A stretch of DNA of 64,000 nt from the NCBI RefSeq assembly GCF_046156175.1, contig NZ_JAYLVL010000002.1, positions 744,001-808,000 of the forward strand. Reading direction: 5' to 3'. Shown piece by piece: positions 1 to 8,474 of this stretch. Under the pieces are notes generated by a model. It saw nothing but the letters and a program-made list of their open reading frames with translations. It searched no databases and was not told where the DNA came from. Position numbers and translations under genes: made by a program. The stretch comes from Lacisediminihabitans sp046156175 (GTDB lineage Bacteria > Actinomycetota > Actinomycetes > Actinomycetales > Microbacteriaceae). Positions within the stretch are counted from its first letter, which is position 1; each line of letters begins with the position of its first letter.

Positions 1-1
1 G

Positions 2-334
2 CCTGTCATCGTGCTGACGTCGGTGGGCGCCAAGTCCGGAATGCTGCGCAAGACCGCCCTCATGCGAGTCGAACACGACGGCGAGTATGCGGTGGTCGCC
101 TCGCTCGGCGGCGCCCCGAAGCATCCGGTCTGGTATTTCAATCTCGTCAAGAACCCCGAGGTCGAGCTGCAGGATGGCGCGGAGAAGGCCGACTATGTCG
201 CCCGTGAGGTCACCAGGGCCGAGAAGGCGGTGTGGTGGGAGCGCGCAGTGGCGGCCTATCCGCCGTACGCCGACTACCAGGAGAAGACCGAGCGGCAGAT
301 CCCGGTGTTCGTGCTGAGCCGAGTGCGGGGCTGA
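2..334 (+). CDS. Deazaflavin (F420)-dependent nitroreductase family protein, 5' end missing
   Basis: The window opens inside this gene; 110 residues remain and the reading frame is open to the left edge, so the true start lies outside. The visible part matches the C-terminal two thirds of the Ddn/Rv3547-like split beta-barrel family: a glycine-rich stretch (GAKSGMLRKT) followed by an EYAVVASLGGAPKHPVWYFN segment and the end motif IPVFVLSR. Family members use F420H2 or bind related flavins to reduce nitro or quinone compounds in the cytoplasm. A small membrane protein follows 6 nt after the stop, so the two may be cotranscribed. The family call is firm; the substrate cannot be told from sequence. 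Confidence 0.8.
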   Translation, partial: PVIVLTSVGAKSGMLRKTALMRVEHDGEYAVVASLGGAPKHPVWYFNLVKNPEVELQDGAEKADYVAREVTRAEKAVWWERAVAAYPPYADYQEKTERQIPVFVLSRVRG

Positions 335-340
335 CGAGCG

Positions 341-745
341 ATGACCGACGCCATCCCGAGCAAGCGCCCCCTCCTCGGCTGGGACATCGCGGTCTCGGTC
401 GCCGTGCTGCTGCTCGGGGGCGGATTCCTCATCGTCGCCGCCGTGATCGACCTGTTCTCGGCCGCTCTCGTGGGCAATTGCCCGGCGCGCACCTGCTCCG
501 CGGGAGCGGCGGTGGCCTCGCTCGGAATCTCGTGGTTCGTCATGTTCCTGCTGGTGATCATCGGCGCCGTGCTCACGATCGTCAGCCTTGCGCGCCGTCG
601 CCAGTCGTGGTGGATCGCCCTCGTCACGCTCGTACTCGAGGTGGCGGTCTGGATCGTCGGATTCGTGCTCTACTCGCAGGCCGTGAACCACGAGCGCGTG
701 GTGATCGACGGCGTGGTCGCGCTGGGAGCGACCCTGCTGGGGTAG
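341..745 (+). CDS. Small membrane protein, unknown function
   Basis: This 134-residue protein has a short cytoplasmic-looking N-terminus and three or four hydrophobic segments (about residues 12-40, 58-84, 92-112 and possibly the C-terminal end). Two cysteines (CPARTC) lie in the first extracytoplasmic loop and could form a disulfide. No catalytic motif is visible. It follows the nitroreductase gene closely and is probably its cotranscribed partner. Similar four-helix proteins of unknown function are common in actinobacteria. I do not recognise a function. Confidence 0.6.
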   Translation: MTDAIPSKRPLLGWDIAVSVAVLLLGGGFLIVAAVIDLFSAALVGNCPARTCSAGAAVASLGISWFVMFLLVIIGAVLTIVSLARRRQSWWIALVTLVLEVAVWIVGFVLYSQAVNHERVVIDGVVALGATLLG

Positions 746-772
746 TCGCCCCGGGATCGGTCGTCCGCCCGC

Positions 773-828
773 GAGTTGCACTGTTGTGCGACCTCAGCGA
801 GCGGCCGGGTCGCAAAAGAGTGCAATTC
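773..828. repeat. Imperfect inverted repeat (hairpin), intergenic
   Basis: A 21-nt arm at 773-793 (GAGTTGCACTGTTGTGCGAC plus C) pairs with 808-828 with 18 of 21 positions complementary around a 14-nt loop. It lies just after the small membrane protein gene, so it could end that transcript. The long arms without a T tract also fit a dispersed REP-like palindrome. Confidence 0.6.
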
Positions 829-858
829 ACGAGAGCTAGGCGCCCGACGCTGGACGGC

Positions 859-1002
859 CGGCACGGCGATGCGGTGGTCGCGGGGGTTAATCCGCCCGAG
901 TCCGGGGACGCCGTCGAAGGCGCGGTCGGGAGAGACGATCGTGTCGATGCCGTCGGCGAGTGCGGTCGCGGCCCGCACGGCATCCCGGCCCCGGATTGTC
1001 TT
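859..1002 (-). pseudogene. PIN-domain (VapC-like) toxin remnant, 5' truncated
   Basis: Read on the minus strand, this stretch encodes about 45 residues matching the C-terminal end of PIN-domain ribonuclease toxins: RDAVRAATALADGIDTIVSP, then DRAFD, then VPGLGRINP. The first Asp and the SPDRAFD Asp correspond to the last two acidic residues of the PIN active site. The N-terminal half with the first catalytic Asp is absent, no start codon sits in a sensible place, and the frame runs on past the expected end. No VapB-like antitoxin is nearby. I take it as a dead fragment of a toxin-antitoxin locus left between the membrane protein and the ATP-grasp operon. Confidence 0.55.
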
Positions 1003-1069
1003 CGGAGCCGAAACCCCGGGCGTGGACACTGGAAACAACGCCGCAACATGCGAGGCCTAAGGTAAATCC

Positions 1070-2740
1070 ATGGATGGCCTGTTCGAGGGATACGGCACCC
1101 AGGCTGTGAAAGGTCGCAAGACCGGAGCTACGCCGTGGGATGAGATGTTCGACGAGCCGTCAACGGTGCGCACGGCCTATCGAGAGATCCATTCGGCGCT
1201 TGCGCAGATGACCCAGGACGAGTTGCGCGGCCGCACCGACGCCCTCGCCAGCTCCTACCTCGCGCAGGGCGTCACCTTCGACTTCGCCGGGGAGGAACGC
1301 CCCTTTCCGTTGGATGCCGTGCCGCGGGTGATCGAGCTCGCCGAGTGGGTCACGGTCGAGGCGGGCATCAAGCAACGCGTGCTCGCTCTCGAGGCCTTCC
1401 TCGCCGACATCTACGGTGCCCAGAACGCCGTGAAAGACGGGGTGATCCCCGCCTCACTGATCAGCTCTTCGAGTCACTTCCATCGCGAGGCCGCGGGCAT
1501 CCACCCGGCCAACGGCGTGCGAATCCAGGTGTCCGGCATCGATCTCATCCGCGACGAGCAGGGTGGATGGCGCGTGCTCGAGGACAACGTGCGCGTGCCC
1601 TCCGGGGTGAGCTACGTGATCTCGAACCGCCGGGTCATGGCGCAGACGCTGCCGGAGCTTTTCGTCTCCATGCGCGTGCGACCGGTCGGGGACTATCCGC
1701 ACAAGCTGCTGCAGGCGCTGCGCGCGAGCGCGCCCGAGGGAGTGGACGACCCCACCATCGTGGTGCTCACCCCCGGTGTCTACAACTCCGCCTACTTCGA
1801 GCACACCCTCCTCGCCCGCCTGATGGGCGTCGAGCTGGTGGAGGGCCGCGACCTGTTCTGCTCGGGCGGTCGCGTGTGGATGCGCACGACATCCGGTCCC
1901 ACCCGGGTCGATGTGATCTACCGCCGGGTCGACGACGAGTTCCTCGATCCGCTGCAGTTCCGGGCCGACTCGATGCTCGGAAGCCCCGGCCTCCTGCTCG
2001 CCGCCCGACTCGGCAACGTGACCATCGCCAACGCCATCGGCAACGGGGTCGCCGACGACAAGCTGGTCTACACCTACCTGCCCGACCTCATCAGGTACTA
2101 CCTGAGCGAGGAGGCGATCATCCCCAACGTCGATACCTGGCGCCTCGAAGATCCGGCCTCCCTCGAGGAGGTGCTCGACCGCCTGGACGAGCTCGTCGTC
2201 AAGCCGGTGGACGGATCGGGCGGCAAGGGTCTCGTCGTCGGCCCGGCCGCCAGCCCCGCCGAGCTCGAGAAGCTGCGCAAGACGCTGCTCGCCGATCCGC
2301 GCGGCTGGATCGCGCAGCCGGTGGTGCAGCTCTCCACGATCCCCACGCTCGTCGAGGACGGCATGCGACCGCGGCACGCCGACCTTCGTCCGTTCGCGGT
2401 GAACGACGGCAAGGACGTCTGGGTGTTGCCCGGGGGCCTCACCAGGGTCGCGCTTCCCGAGGGCGAGCTCGTCGTGAACTCCTCGCAGGGCGGCGGATCG
2501 AAAGACACCTGGGTCGTCGGCGAACTGCCGCTGCAGGTCTCGCGGCACTCGATCCAGGGCCTCGTCGCCGACCAGGCGACCTCCACGGAGGCGATCCCGA
2601 TCATCAACTCCGAGGTGCACCACATCGACCAGGCGCCCCGCGACCGCACGCTCGGGCAGGGCCAGCAAGAGCAACAGCAGCAAGCCGCTGGCGAGCGGAG
2701 CGAGACCGGACCGACCACGGAGGGGGAACCGCCATGCTGA
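1070..2740 (+). CDS. Circularly permuted ATP-grasp type 2 protein (DUF404/DUF407)
   Basis: This 556-residue protein is a full-length member of the circularly permuted ATP-grasp family. Recognisable blocks include FHREAAGIHPANGVRIQVSG with GWRVLEDNVRVPSGVSYVIS, the acidic DVIYRRVDDEFLDP, and the ATP-binding KPVDGSGGKGLVVGP loop with a later LRPFAVND. Such proteins are predicted to join a carboxylate to an amine through an acyl phosphate. The gene is followed by an alpha-E protein (7-nt overlap) and a transglutaminase (4-nt overlap), the standard trio for which a peptide-ligating or peptide-tagging pathway has been predicted by comparative genomics. The product is not known. The C-terminal tail is Gln-rich and probably disordered. 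Confidence 0.88.
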   Translation: MDGLFEGYGTQAVKGRKTGATPWDEMFDEPSTVRTAYREIHSALAQMTQDELRGRTDALASSYLAQGVTFDFAGEERPFPLDAVPRVIELAEWVTVEAGIKQRVLALEAFLADIYGAQNAVKDGVIPASLISSSSHFHREAAGIHPANGVRIQVSGIDLIRDEQGGWRVLEDNVRVPSGVSYVISNRRVMAQTLPELFVSMRVRPVGDYPHKLLQALRASAPEGVDDPTIVVLTPGVYNSAYFEHTLLARLMGVELVEGRDLFCSGGRVWMRTTSGPTRVDVIYRRVDDEFLDPLQFRADSMLGSPGLLLAARLGNVTIANAIGNGVADDKLVYTYLPDLIRYYLSEEAIIPNVDTWRLEDPASLEEVLDRLDELVVKPVDGSGGKGLVVGPAASPAELEKLRKTLLADPRGWIAQPVVQLSTIPTLVEDGMRPRHADLRPFAVNDGKDVWVLPGGLTRVALPEGELVVNSSQGGGSKDTWVVGELPLQVSRHSIQGLVADQATSTEAIPIINSEVHHIDQAPRDRTLGQGQQEQQQQAAGERSETGPTTEGEPPC

Positions 2741-3663
2741 GCCGCATCGCCGAGAGCCTGTTCTGGATCGGGCGCTACATCGAGCGCTCCGACGGCACCG
2801 CGCGCATCCTCGACGTGCACCTCCAGCTGCTTCTCGAAGACCCGTGGATCGAGGAGGACCTGGCCTGCCGGTCCCTCCTCAGCGTGATGGGGAGTGACGT
2901 GCCGGAGGACCGGGTGCTCACCCGGCAGAGCGTGCTCGAGATCCTCGCCGTGGACCGTTCGGAGCCGGCATCCATCGCCTATTCGCTCGGCGCGGCCCGG
3001 GAGAACGCCCGTCGCGCCCGCGAGATCGTGTCGAGCGAGCTGTGGGAGTGCCTCAACACGACCCGTGCCCGGATGCCGCGCAAGATCGCCACCGACAAGG
3101 TGCACGAGTTCTTCGGTTGGGTTCGAGAGCGTTCGGCGCTCGCCGTCGGCATCATCGAGTCGGCGACGAGCCGCGACGAAGCCTGGCAGTTCTTCACTCT
3201 CGGTCGTTCGATCGAGCGCGCCGACATGACCGCCCGACTGCTGGCCACCCGCAGTCTCACCGAGGCGAGCGGGCCGTCATGGACCACCATCCTGCGATCC
3301 TGCGGAGCGTATGAGGCCTATCTGCGCACCTACCGCGGGGTTCCGAGCGCGCGCAATGCGGCCGAGTTCCTGCTGCTCGACCGGCTGTTCCCCCGCAGCA
3401 TCCTCTTCTCGGTGCGTCGCGCGGAGATGTGCATGCGTGACATCGAGCCGCGCAACGACCGGGTCGGTGTCTCCGACCAGGCACAGCGCCTGCTCGGACA
3501 GATCCGCAGCGAGCTCGAGTACCGTCCCATCGCCGAGATCCTCGAGGACCTCACCCTGCATATGGACAACGTGCAGGCCGCGACGAGTGCGGCCTCGGAG
3601 GCGATCCGCCAGCGCTACTTCCCCACGAACGCCGCGCCGAGCTGGGTCGGTGAGAATACGTGA
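2734..3663 (+). CDS. Alpha-E domain protein (DUF403)
   Basis: This 309-residue protein starts at an ATG 7 nt inside the end of the ATP-grasp gene. It is the helical alpha-E family throughout: the N-terminus MLSRIAESLFWIGRYIERSD and internal blocks such as IERADMTARLL and RRAEMCMRDI are typical. No classical catalytic motif is visible; glutamate-rich helices give the family its name. In many bacteria it is encoded beside or fused to the permuted ATP-grasp enzyme, so it is thought to be an obligate partner, perhaps shaping the substrate or product of the ligation. Translation is probably coupled on both sides. Confidence 0.88.
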   Translation: MLSRIAESLFWIGRYIERSDGTARILDVHLQLLLEDPWIEEDLACRSLLSVMGSDVPEDRVLTRQSVLEILAVDRSEPASIAYSLGAARENARRAREIVSSELWECLNTTRARMPRKIATDKVHEFFGWVRERSALAVGIIESATSRDEAWQFFTLGRSIERADMTARLLATRSLTEASGPSWTTILRSCGAYEAYLRTYRGVPSARNAAEFLLLDRLFPRSILFSVRRAEMCMRDIEPRNDRVGVSDQAQRLLGQIRSELEYRPIAEILEDLTLHMDNVQAATSAASEAIRQRYFPTNAAPSWVGENT

Positions 3664-4508
3664 ACCGCCTTCGCATCAAGCACATGACCGGGTTCCACTA
3701 CGGCGGCGAGGTCACCGCGAGCTACAACGAGGCGCGGATGCTTCCCACCAGCGGCGACGGCCAGCTGGTGCTCTACTCCAATCTGGAGATCCTGCCGATC
3801 TCCTCGCACCACACCTATGTGGATTACTGGGGAAGCCGGGTCTCGTCGTTCGAGATCCTCACCCCGCACAAGGAGCTTTCGCTGACGGCCACGAGTCTCG
3901 TCGAGGTGCGGCCCCGCGATCATCCCGAGCATTCGCTCACGTGGGCAGATCTCGCCGAGGCTGCGGAACGCGCCACGGAGTATGTGGAGCAGCGCAAGCA
4001 GACCAAGCGCACCGATCCTCCGGCCGATGTGGTCGCCATCGCGAAGGAGATCGCCGATGGCACGGCTGACCCGTGCGCGGCGGCCCTCGCCATCTGCGTG
4101 AAGATCGGCGAGAGCGTCGAGTACATGCAGGGTGTCACGGGCGTCCACACGACGGCCTCCGAGGCGTGGGCCCACCGCAAGGGGGTCTGCCAGGACATCG
4201 CGCACCTCGCACTCGGCGCGCTCCGGGCGGTCGGCATTCCGGCCCGCTACGTCTCCGGCTACTTGCATCCGAAGCCCAACGCTGCGATCGGCGAGACTGT
4301 CGCGGGGGAATCCCATGCCTGGGTCGAGTGGTTTTGCGGTGACGAGTGGCGTGGATTCGACCCCACCAACCAGATCGACATCGGGGACCGCCACGTGACC
4401 GTCGGCCGTGGACGCGACTACAACGACGTGCCCCCGTTGCGCGGCGTCTACGCCGGCCCGTTCAAGTCGGTCCTGTTCGTGAAGGTCGAGATCACCCGCG
4501 AGAGTTGA
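3660..4508 (+). CDS. Transglutaminase-like cysteine protease domain protein
   Basis: This 282-residue protein begins at a GTG overlapping the alpha-E stop codon by 4 nt. It has an N-terminal beta-sandwich region (TGFHYGGEVTASYNEARMLP), typical of bacterial transglutaminase N-domains, and a catalytic transglutaminase core. The triad is visible: Cys177 in KGVCQD, His219 in SHAWVEW and Asp234 in FDPTNQ. There is no signal peptide, so it acts in the cytoplasm with its operon partners. Family members usually hydrolyse or transfer amide bonds. Here the enzyme may remove or exchange peptides made by the ATP-grasp partner, but that role is inferred from gene order. Confidence 0.88.
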   Translation: MNRLRIKHMTGFHYGGEVTASYNEARMLPTSGDGQLVLYSNLEILPISSHHTYVDYWGSRVSSFEILTPHKELSLTATSLVEVRPRDHPEHSLTWADLAEAAERATEYVEQRKQTKRTDPPADVVAIAKEIADGTADPCAAALAICVKIGESVEYMQGVTGVHTTASEAWAHRKGVCQDIAHLALGALRAVGIPARYVSGYLHPKPNAAIGETVAGESHAWVEWFCGDEWRGFDPTNQIDIGDRHVTVGRGRDYNDVPPLRGVYAGPFKSVLFVKVEITRES

Positions 4509-4555
4509 TCCGTCCGCGCGAGTGGCACAATGATGGGCAGACCGGGGGGAGAGTC

Positions 4556-6586
4556 GTGCGATCACGTAAGAATGCAGTGAGACTGGTGCGCGCACTCGGC
4601 GCGCCCCAGCGGTTTGCGATCATCGCCGGCCTGCTCGTTCTCACCTATGTGCTCGGCATGGCGGCTGTCGTGCTGACGCCCCCGACCTCCCAGACGGCGG
4701 CCTGGTGGCCGGCGGCGGGTGCCGGAGTCGTCGCGGTGCTCTGCGCGCGCAAGCAGAGATGGGCGGTTTCGGCACTCGTCGGGCTGGTCACCATGGGATC
4801 GAACTACGCGGCCGGCCGGCCGTTGTCCCTCTCGATCGCCTTCGGGATCGCCAACGCCTGCGAGGCCCTGGTTGTCGGCGCGATAGTCTCCCACGGCACC
4901 GGCGCACCGGCACTGGCGCGGATGTCCGATGTCGCGCGGCTGCTGATCGCTACCGTCGCAGGGGCACTGGTGATCGGGGTATTGGCCGGCGCCACGGTCG
5001 TGGTGCTTGAGGGTGGACAGTTCGTCGAGACCTTCGTCGCGGTGATGGCGTCCCATGCAGCCGCCGTGATCGTCGTGGTGCCGCCGACACTCGTGGTGTA
5101 CGGGGGTGATGTCTCGCGCAATCGACTCGAGCTCGCAGTGCAGATCGTCGTCACCTTCGTCGTCGTCGGCTTCGTGTTCTCTCCGGCGAATGCCCTGCCT
5201 CTCGCCTTCCTCTCGCTGCCGGTGCTGTCCTGGGCCGCCTTCAACTTCAGCTACGGGTTCGTGATCATCGAGCTGCTCCTGACCGCGGTGCTCACCGTCG
5301 AGTTGACGGCGGCCGGGGGTGGGCCGTTCGCCAGGGCGGAGATTGCGGGTGTGAGCGTGACGAACCAGATGCTCCAGGTCTTCCTCATCGCCCAGGCCGG
5401 CACGATCATCTTCTTCGGCGCGGGACGCCTCGAACGGGAGCGTCTTGCCGAGCAGGTGCAAACCAGGGGCGAACTGCTGCGCGGCGGCCTCGTCGGGGTG
5501 CAGGTGGGGTTGCTCATCATCCAGGCGGTCCGCTTCCCGGAGGTGCGTGTGCTTCTCGGCAACGATGCCGCCTCCGAGATGCTCGAATGGCCCGCGCTCG
5601 CCGGCGACGTCGAGGATCTCGGTCCCGGGGGCGTCGTGCGGTTGTCGCGCCGGGATCCGGCAACGCAGATCTTCGACGCCTATCGCAGGAGCGGCCGCTC
5701 GGAGCAGCGTGGGGAGTTGACGACCCGGGGCGGTCGTCGCGTGCAGTACTTCCTCAGCACCCGCAACTCCGAGTTCGACCAGGGCGTGATCACCGCGCAG
5801 TTCGTCGATATCACGGAGCGCTACGAGGCCCAGCTGGCGAATCAGAAGGCGCTCGAACACGAGCAGGAACTCGTCGACCAGCTGCGCGATCTCAACCGCC
5901 AGAAGGACGACTTCGTCTCGTCGGTGAGCCACGAGCTGCGCACACCGATCACGAGCATCCTCGGGTTCTCCGAGGTCATGGAAGACGCGGTCGCCGAACC
6001 CGAGCTGCGGGAGTACGTCACGGTGATCCAGCGCAACGCCCGGCGGCTCGCCGACCTGGTCGAGGACCTGCTCGAGCTCGGCAGCATGAGCGCGAGCAGC
6101 CCGGTGAAGGCCTCGAAGGCCGTCGACCTCCACGAGGTCATCCGGGACTGTGTGCAGGAGCAGTCCACTACGGCGAAGTCGCGTGGAGTGGTCGTCACGA
6201 TCTCCCTCGACCGGCAGTCGCCGTGGGTGCAGTCCGTGTCGCACGACCTCACGCGGATCGTCTCGAACATCCTGTCCAATGCGATCAAGTTCTCCCATCC
6301 GGGCGGGGAGGTGGATGTCGCGACCTCCTGCACCGACCAGGAGGTGCAGCTCGTGATCAGCGACACCGGACCGGGCATCCCGCCCGAAGACGTGGAGAGG
6401 GTGTTCGAGCGGTTCTACCGTTCGCCGGCGGAAGCCCTTCGGGTGATCCCTGGCACCGGTCTTGGCCTGCCGATCGTCAAGTCGCTCGTCGAGCGACACG
6501 GCGGTCGCATCACTCTCACGAGCGACCATGTCGCCGGCGGCACCACCGTCACCGTCACCATGCCGCGGATGGCGTCCGCGGCATAA
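4556..6586 (+). CDS. MASE1-type membrane sensor histidine kinase
   Basis: I place the start at the GTG 7 nt after a GGGGGGAGAG ribosome binding site, giving 676 residues. About 300 N-terminal residues form some eight membrane helices of the MASE1 type. A linker with a PAS-like region follows (about 310-425), then a short coiled coil (EHEQELVDQLRDLNRQ), the HisKA box with phospho-acceptor His459 in SVSHELRTP, and an HATPase with N box (NILSNAIKF), DTGPGIP and GTGLGLPIVKSL. It should phosphorylate a response regulator, but none is adjacent. The signal is unknown. It may be read from its own promoter, as 47 nt separate it from the transglutaminase gene. Confidence 0.88.
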   Translation: MRSRKNAVRLVRALGAPQRFAIIAGLLVLTYVLGMAAVVLTPPTSQTAAWWPAAGAGVVAVLCARKQRWAVSALVGLVTMGSNYAAGRPLSLSIAFGIANACEALVVGAIVSHGTGAPALARMSDVARLLIATVAGALVIGVLAGATVVVLEGGQFVETFVAVMASHAAAVIVVVPPTLVVYGGDVSRNRLELAVQIVVTFVVVGFVFSPANALPLAFLSLPVLSWAAFNFSYGFVIIELLLTAVLTVELTAAGGGPFARAEIAGVSVTNQMLQVFLIAQAGTIIFFGAGRLERERLAEQVQTRGELLRGGLVGVQVGLLIIQAVRFPEVRVLLGNDAASEMLEWPALAGDVEDLGPGGVVRLSRRDPATQIFDAYRRSGRSEQRGELTTRGGRRVQYFLSTRNSEFDQGVITAQFVDITERYEAQLANQKALEHEQELVDQLRDLNRQKDDFVSSVSHELRTPITSILGFSEVMEDAVAEPELREYVTVIQRNARRLADLVEDLLELGSMSASSPVKASKAVDLHEVIRDCVQEQSTTAKSRGVVVTISLDRQSPWVQSVSHDLTRIVSNILSNAIKFSHPGGEVDVATSCTDQEVQLVISDTGPGIPPEDVERVFERFYRSPAEALRVIPGTGLGLPIVKSLVERHGGRITLTSDHVAGGTTVTVTMPRMASAA

Positions 6587-6649
6587 TCGGTCGGACGTTC
6601 TGTTCCCGTGCCTCGGCGGTGCCGCCAGCCGGGACCACCGGAGGTGGCG

Positions 6650-7972
6650 TCAGCCCTTCTGAGAGGTGACCTCAGCGGTGACGATCTCCGTCGCTGCGAG
6701 ATCCTCCGCGGCGAGGTCCGCGGCGCGGCGGCGGCCGTCATGGGAGAGGCTCAGGCGCCGATCCGCGTAGTGCATGCGCAGGTGGCGATACTTCACGAGC
6801 CACAACAGGCCGACGAGCGTTGCCGCGATTCCGGATGCCGCACCGACGCCGAGCGCCCAGCGCGGCCCGAATTCGTTCGCGACCCAGCCGACGATCGGGG
6901 CGCCGATCGGTGTGCCGCCCATGAAGATCGCCATGTAGATGGCCATCACCCTGCCGCGCAGTCGTTCCGGGGTGGAGAGCTGCACCGCTCCGTTGGCGGT
7001 CGTCATCATGGTCTGAGCGGCGAGGCCGACGGCGGCGAGGGCGACGGCGAATCCCCAGTAGGTCGGCATCAGGGCGGCGACGGTGGCCGCGCCGCCGAAC
7101 ACCGCGGATGCCGCGAACAGGAAGCGCAGCCGTGGCTTGTCCCGCCGCGCCGAGAGCAGCGCGCCGATCACGGATCCGATTGCCATCACCGAGGAGAGCA
7201 CCCCGAATTCCGCGGCCCCCTTGTGGAAGACGGTGGTCGCCATGGTCGAGATGAAGATGGGGAAGTTGAGCCCGAAGGTGCCGATGAGGAAGACCATCAC
7301 CAGGATCACCAGGATGTCGGGCCGGGACCGCACGTAGCGGAAGCCCTCGAGCAGGTTTCCCTTCTTCGACGACGCCCGCGCCGAGCGCTGCAATTCGCCG
7401 ACCCTCAGGAACAGCAGCGAGACCAATACAGCGCCGAAGGACGCGCCGTTGATCAGGAAGACCCAGCCCGCGCCGACTGCCGCGGTGAGCAGTCCCGCGA
7501 CGGCGGGTCCGATCATCCTCGCCGCACTGAAGGATGCCGAGTTGAGCGCGACAGCGTTCGAGAGGTTGGCTCCGCCGACCAGCTGGGATACGAAGGTCTG
7601 CCGCGCCGGAGCGTCGAATGCCGCGACGATGCCGAGGAGCGCGGCGAAGACGTAGACGTGCCAGAGCTGCACCGCACCGGTGACGGTGAGGATGCCGAGC
7701 CCGAGCCCGAGCACTCCTCCGGCCGCCTGGGTGACCATGAGGATCTTGCGCTGGTCGAAGCGGTCGGCAACGAGTCCGGTGAGCGGCAGCAGCAGCAGCT
7801 GGGGTCCGAACTGCAGGGCCATCACGAATCCTACCGCGGCCGCATCGTGATCGGTGAGCTGGGTCAGCACGATCCAGTCCTGGGCCGTGCGCTGCATCCA
7901 GGTGCCCACATTGGAGACCAGCGCACCGGCCGCCCAGACGCGGTAATTGAAGCCGCTCAGCGAGCGGAACAT
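6650..7972 (-). CDS. MFS transporter, EntS-like
   Basis: The start is the ATG 5 nt after the MarR stop codon, giving 440 residues beginning MFRSLSGFNYRVWAAGALVS. Twelve membrane helices are expected. Features of the EntS/DHA3 group are present: the N-terminal GTWMQRTAQDW, a loop-2 LVADRFDQRKIL motif and FVSQLVGGANLSNAVALNSA in the middle. These proteins export siderophores, macrolides or other small molecules using the proton gradient. The MarR gene immediately upstream, in the same operon, is probably its regulator. The substrate cannot be deduced. The C-terminal 40 residues are hydrophilic and cytoplasmic. Confidence 0.88.
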   Translation of the reverse strand: MFRSLSGFNYRVWAAGALVSNVGTWMQRTAQDWIVLTQLTDHDAAAVGFVMALQFGPQLLLLPLTGLVADRFDQRKILMVTQAAGGVLGLGLGILTVTGAVQLWHVYVFAALLGIVAAFDAPARQTFVSQLVGGANLSNAVALNSASFSAARMIGPAVAGLLTAAVGAGWVFLINGASFGAVLVSLLFLRVGELQRSARASSKKGNLLEGFRYVRSRPDILVILVMVFLIGTFGLNFPIFISTMATTVFHKGAAEFGVLSSVMAIGSVIGALLSARRDKPRLRFLFAASAVFGGAATVAALMPTYWGFAVALAAVGLAAQTMMTTANGAVQLSTPERLRGRVMAIYMAIFMGGTPIGAPIVGWVANEFGPRWALGVGAASGIAATLVGLLWLVKYRHLRMHYADRRLSLSHDGRRRAADLAAEDLAATEIVTAEVTSQKG

Positions 7973-7977
7973 CGCGC

Positions 7978-8400
7978 TCAATTGTCGGCCAGGTCCCGCA
8001 GGATCGGGGCGACCTGCCTCAACATTCGCCGCTGCTCTGAAGGCAGGGCATCGAGCCGGGTCGTGAACCAGGCGTCCCGGCGCCGGCGGGTTTCGCTGAC
8101 GAAGGCCTCCCCGGCCGGCGAGAGGTCCAGGCACACCTTGCGAGCGTCATCCGGCGCGGTTTCCCGCGTCACCAGGCCGAGCTCGACCATTGCATTGATG
8201 GTGCGATTCATGCTCGGGGGCGTCACGCGCTCGTGCTCGCTCAGCGAGCCGAGGCTCTGCGTTCCGGACTTCGCCAGCGCGAACAGCACCGCACGCTGGC
8301 CCTCGGTCACCTCGTCGTCGGCCTGCATGGAGCGGATGCGGCGGGCGAGTCGCTGGATGGCGAGCCGGAGGTCTTGGTCGTCGCTGGGTTCGTCAGGCAT
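7978..8400 (-). CDS. MarR family transcriptional regulator
   Basis: This 140-residue protein has the winged-helix layout of MarR repressors: a dimerisation helix at the N-terminus, a DNA-binding core (GSLSEHERVTPPSMNRTINA, then MVELGLVTRETAPDDARKV) and C-terminal helices that complete the dimer interface. It lies first in an operon with the MFS exporter, the usual arrangement for a repressor relieved by the exporter's substrate. An inverted repeat just upstream of the start probably is its operator, so the operon should be self-regulated. No ribosome binding site of normal strength precedes the ATG. Confidence 0.88.
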   Translation of the reverse strand: MPDEPSDDQDLRLAIQRLARRIRSMQADDEVTEGQRAVLFALAKSGTQSLGSLSEHERVTPPSMNRTINAMVELGLVTRETAPDDARKVCLDLSPAGEAFVSETRRRRDAWFTTRLDALPSEQRRMLRQVAPILRDLADN

Positions 8401-8406
8401 ATTTAC

Positions 8407-8432
8407 TTAGCATAGCTTATTAGCCATGCTAA
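8407..8432 (-). promoter_or_regulatory. Probable MarR operator
   Basis: The arms TTAGCAT (8407-8413) and ATGCTAA (8426-8432) form a perfect 7-bp inverted repeat with 12 nt between them, starting 7 nt upstream of the MarR start codon. Size and place fit a MarR dimer site that blocks transcription of the marR-MFS operon. Confidence 0.55.
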
Positions 8433-8474
8433 AGATCGCGGGCACGGTCGGTGCTGCGGCGATACCGCCGAAGG

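Noticed and set aside
1345..2733. Long open frame read as an N-terminal extension of the alpha-E protein
   Set aside because: The frame is in-phase with the alpha-E gene but runs through the ATP-grasp gene in another frame and is Arg/Pro-rich, the usual pattern of a GC shadow. The ATG at 2734 starts a typical alpha-E N-terminus.
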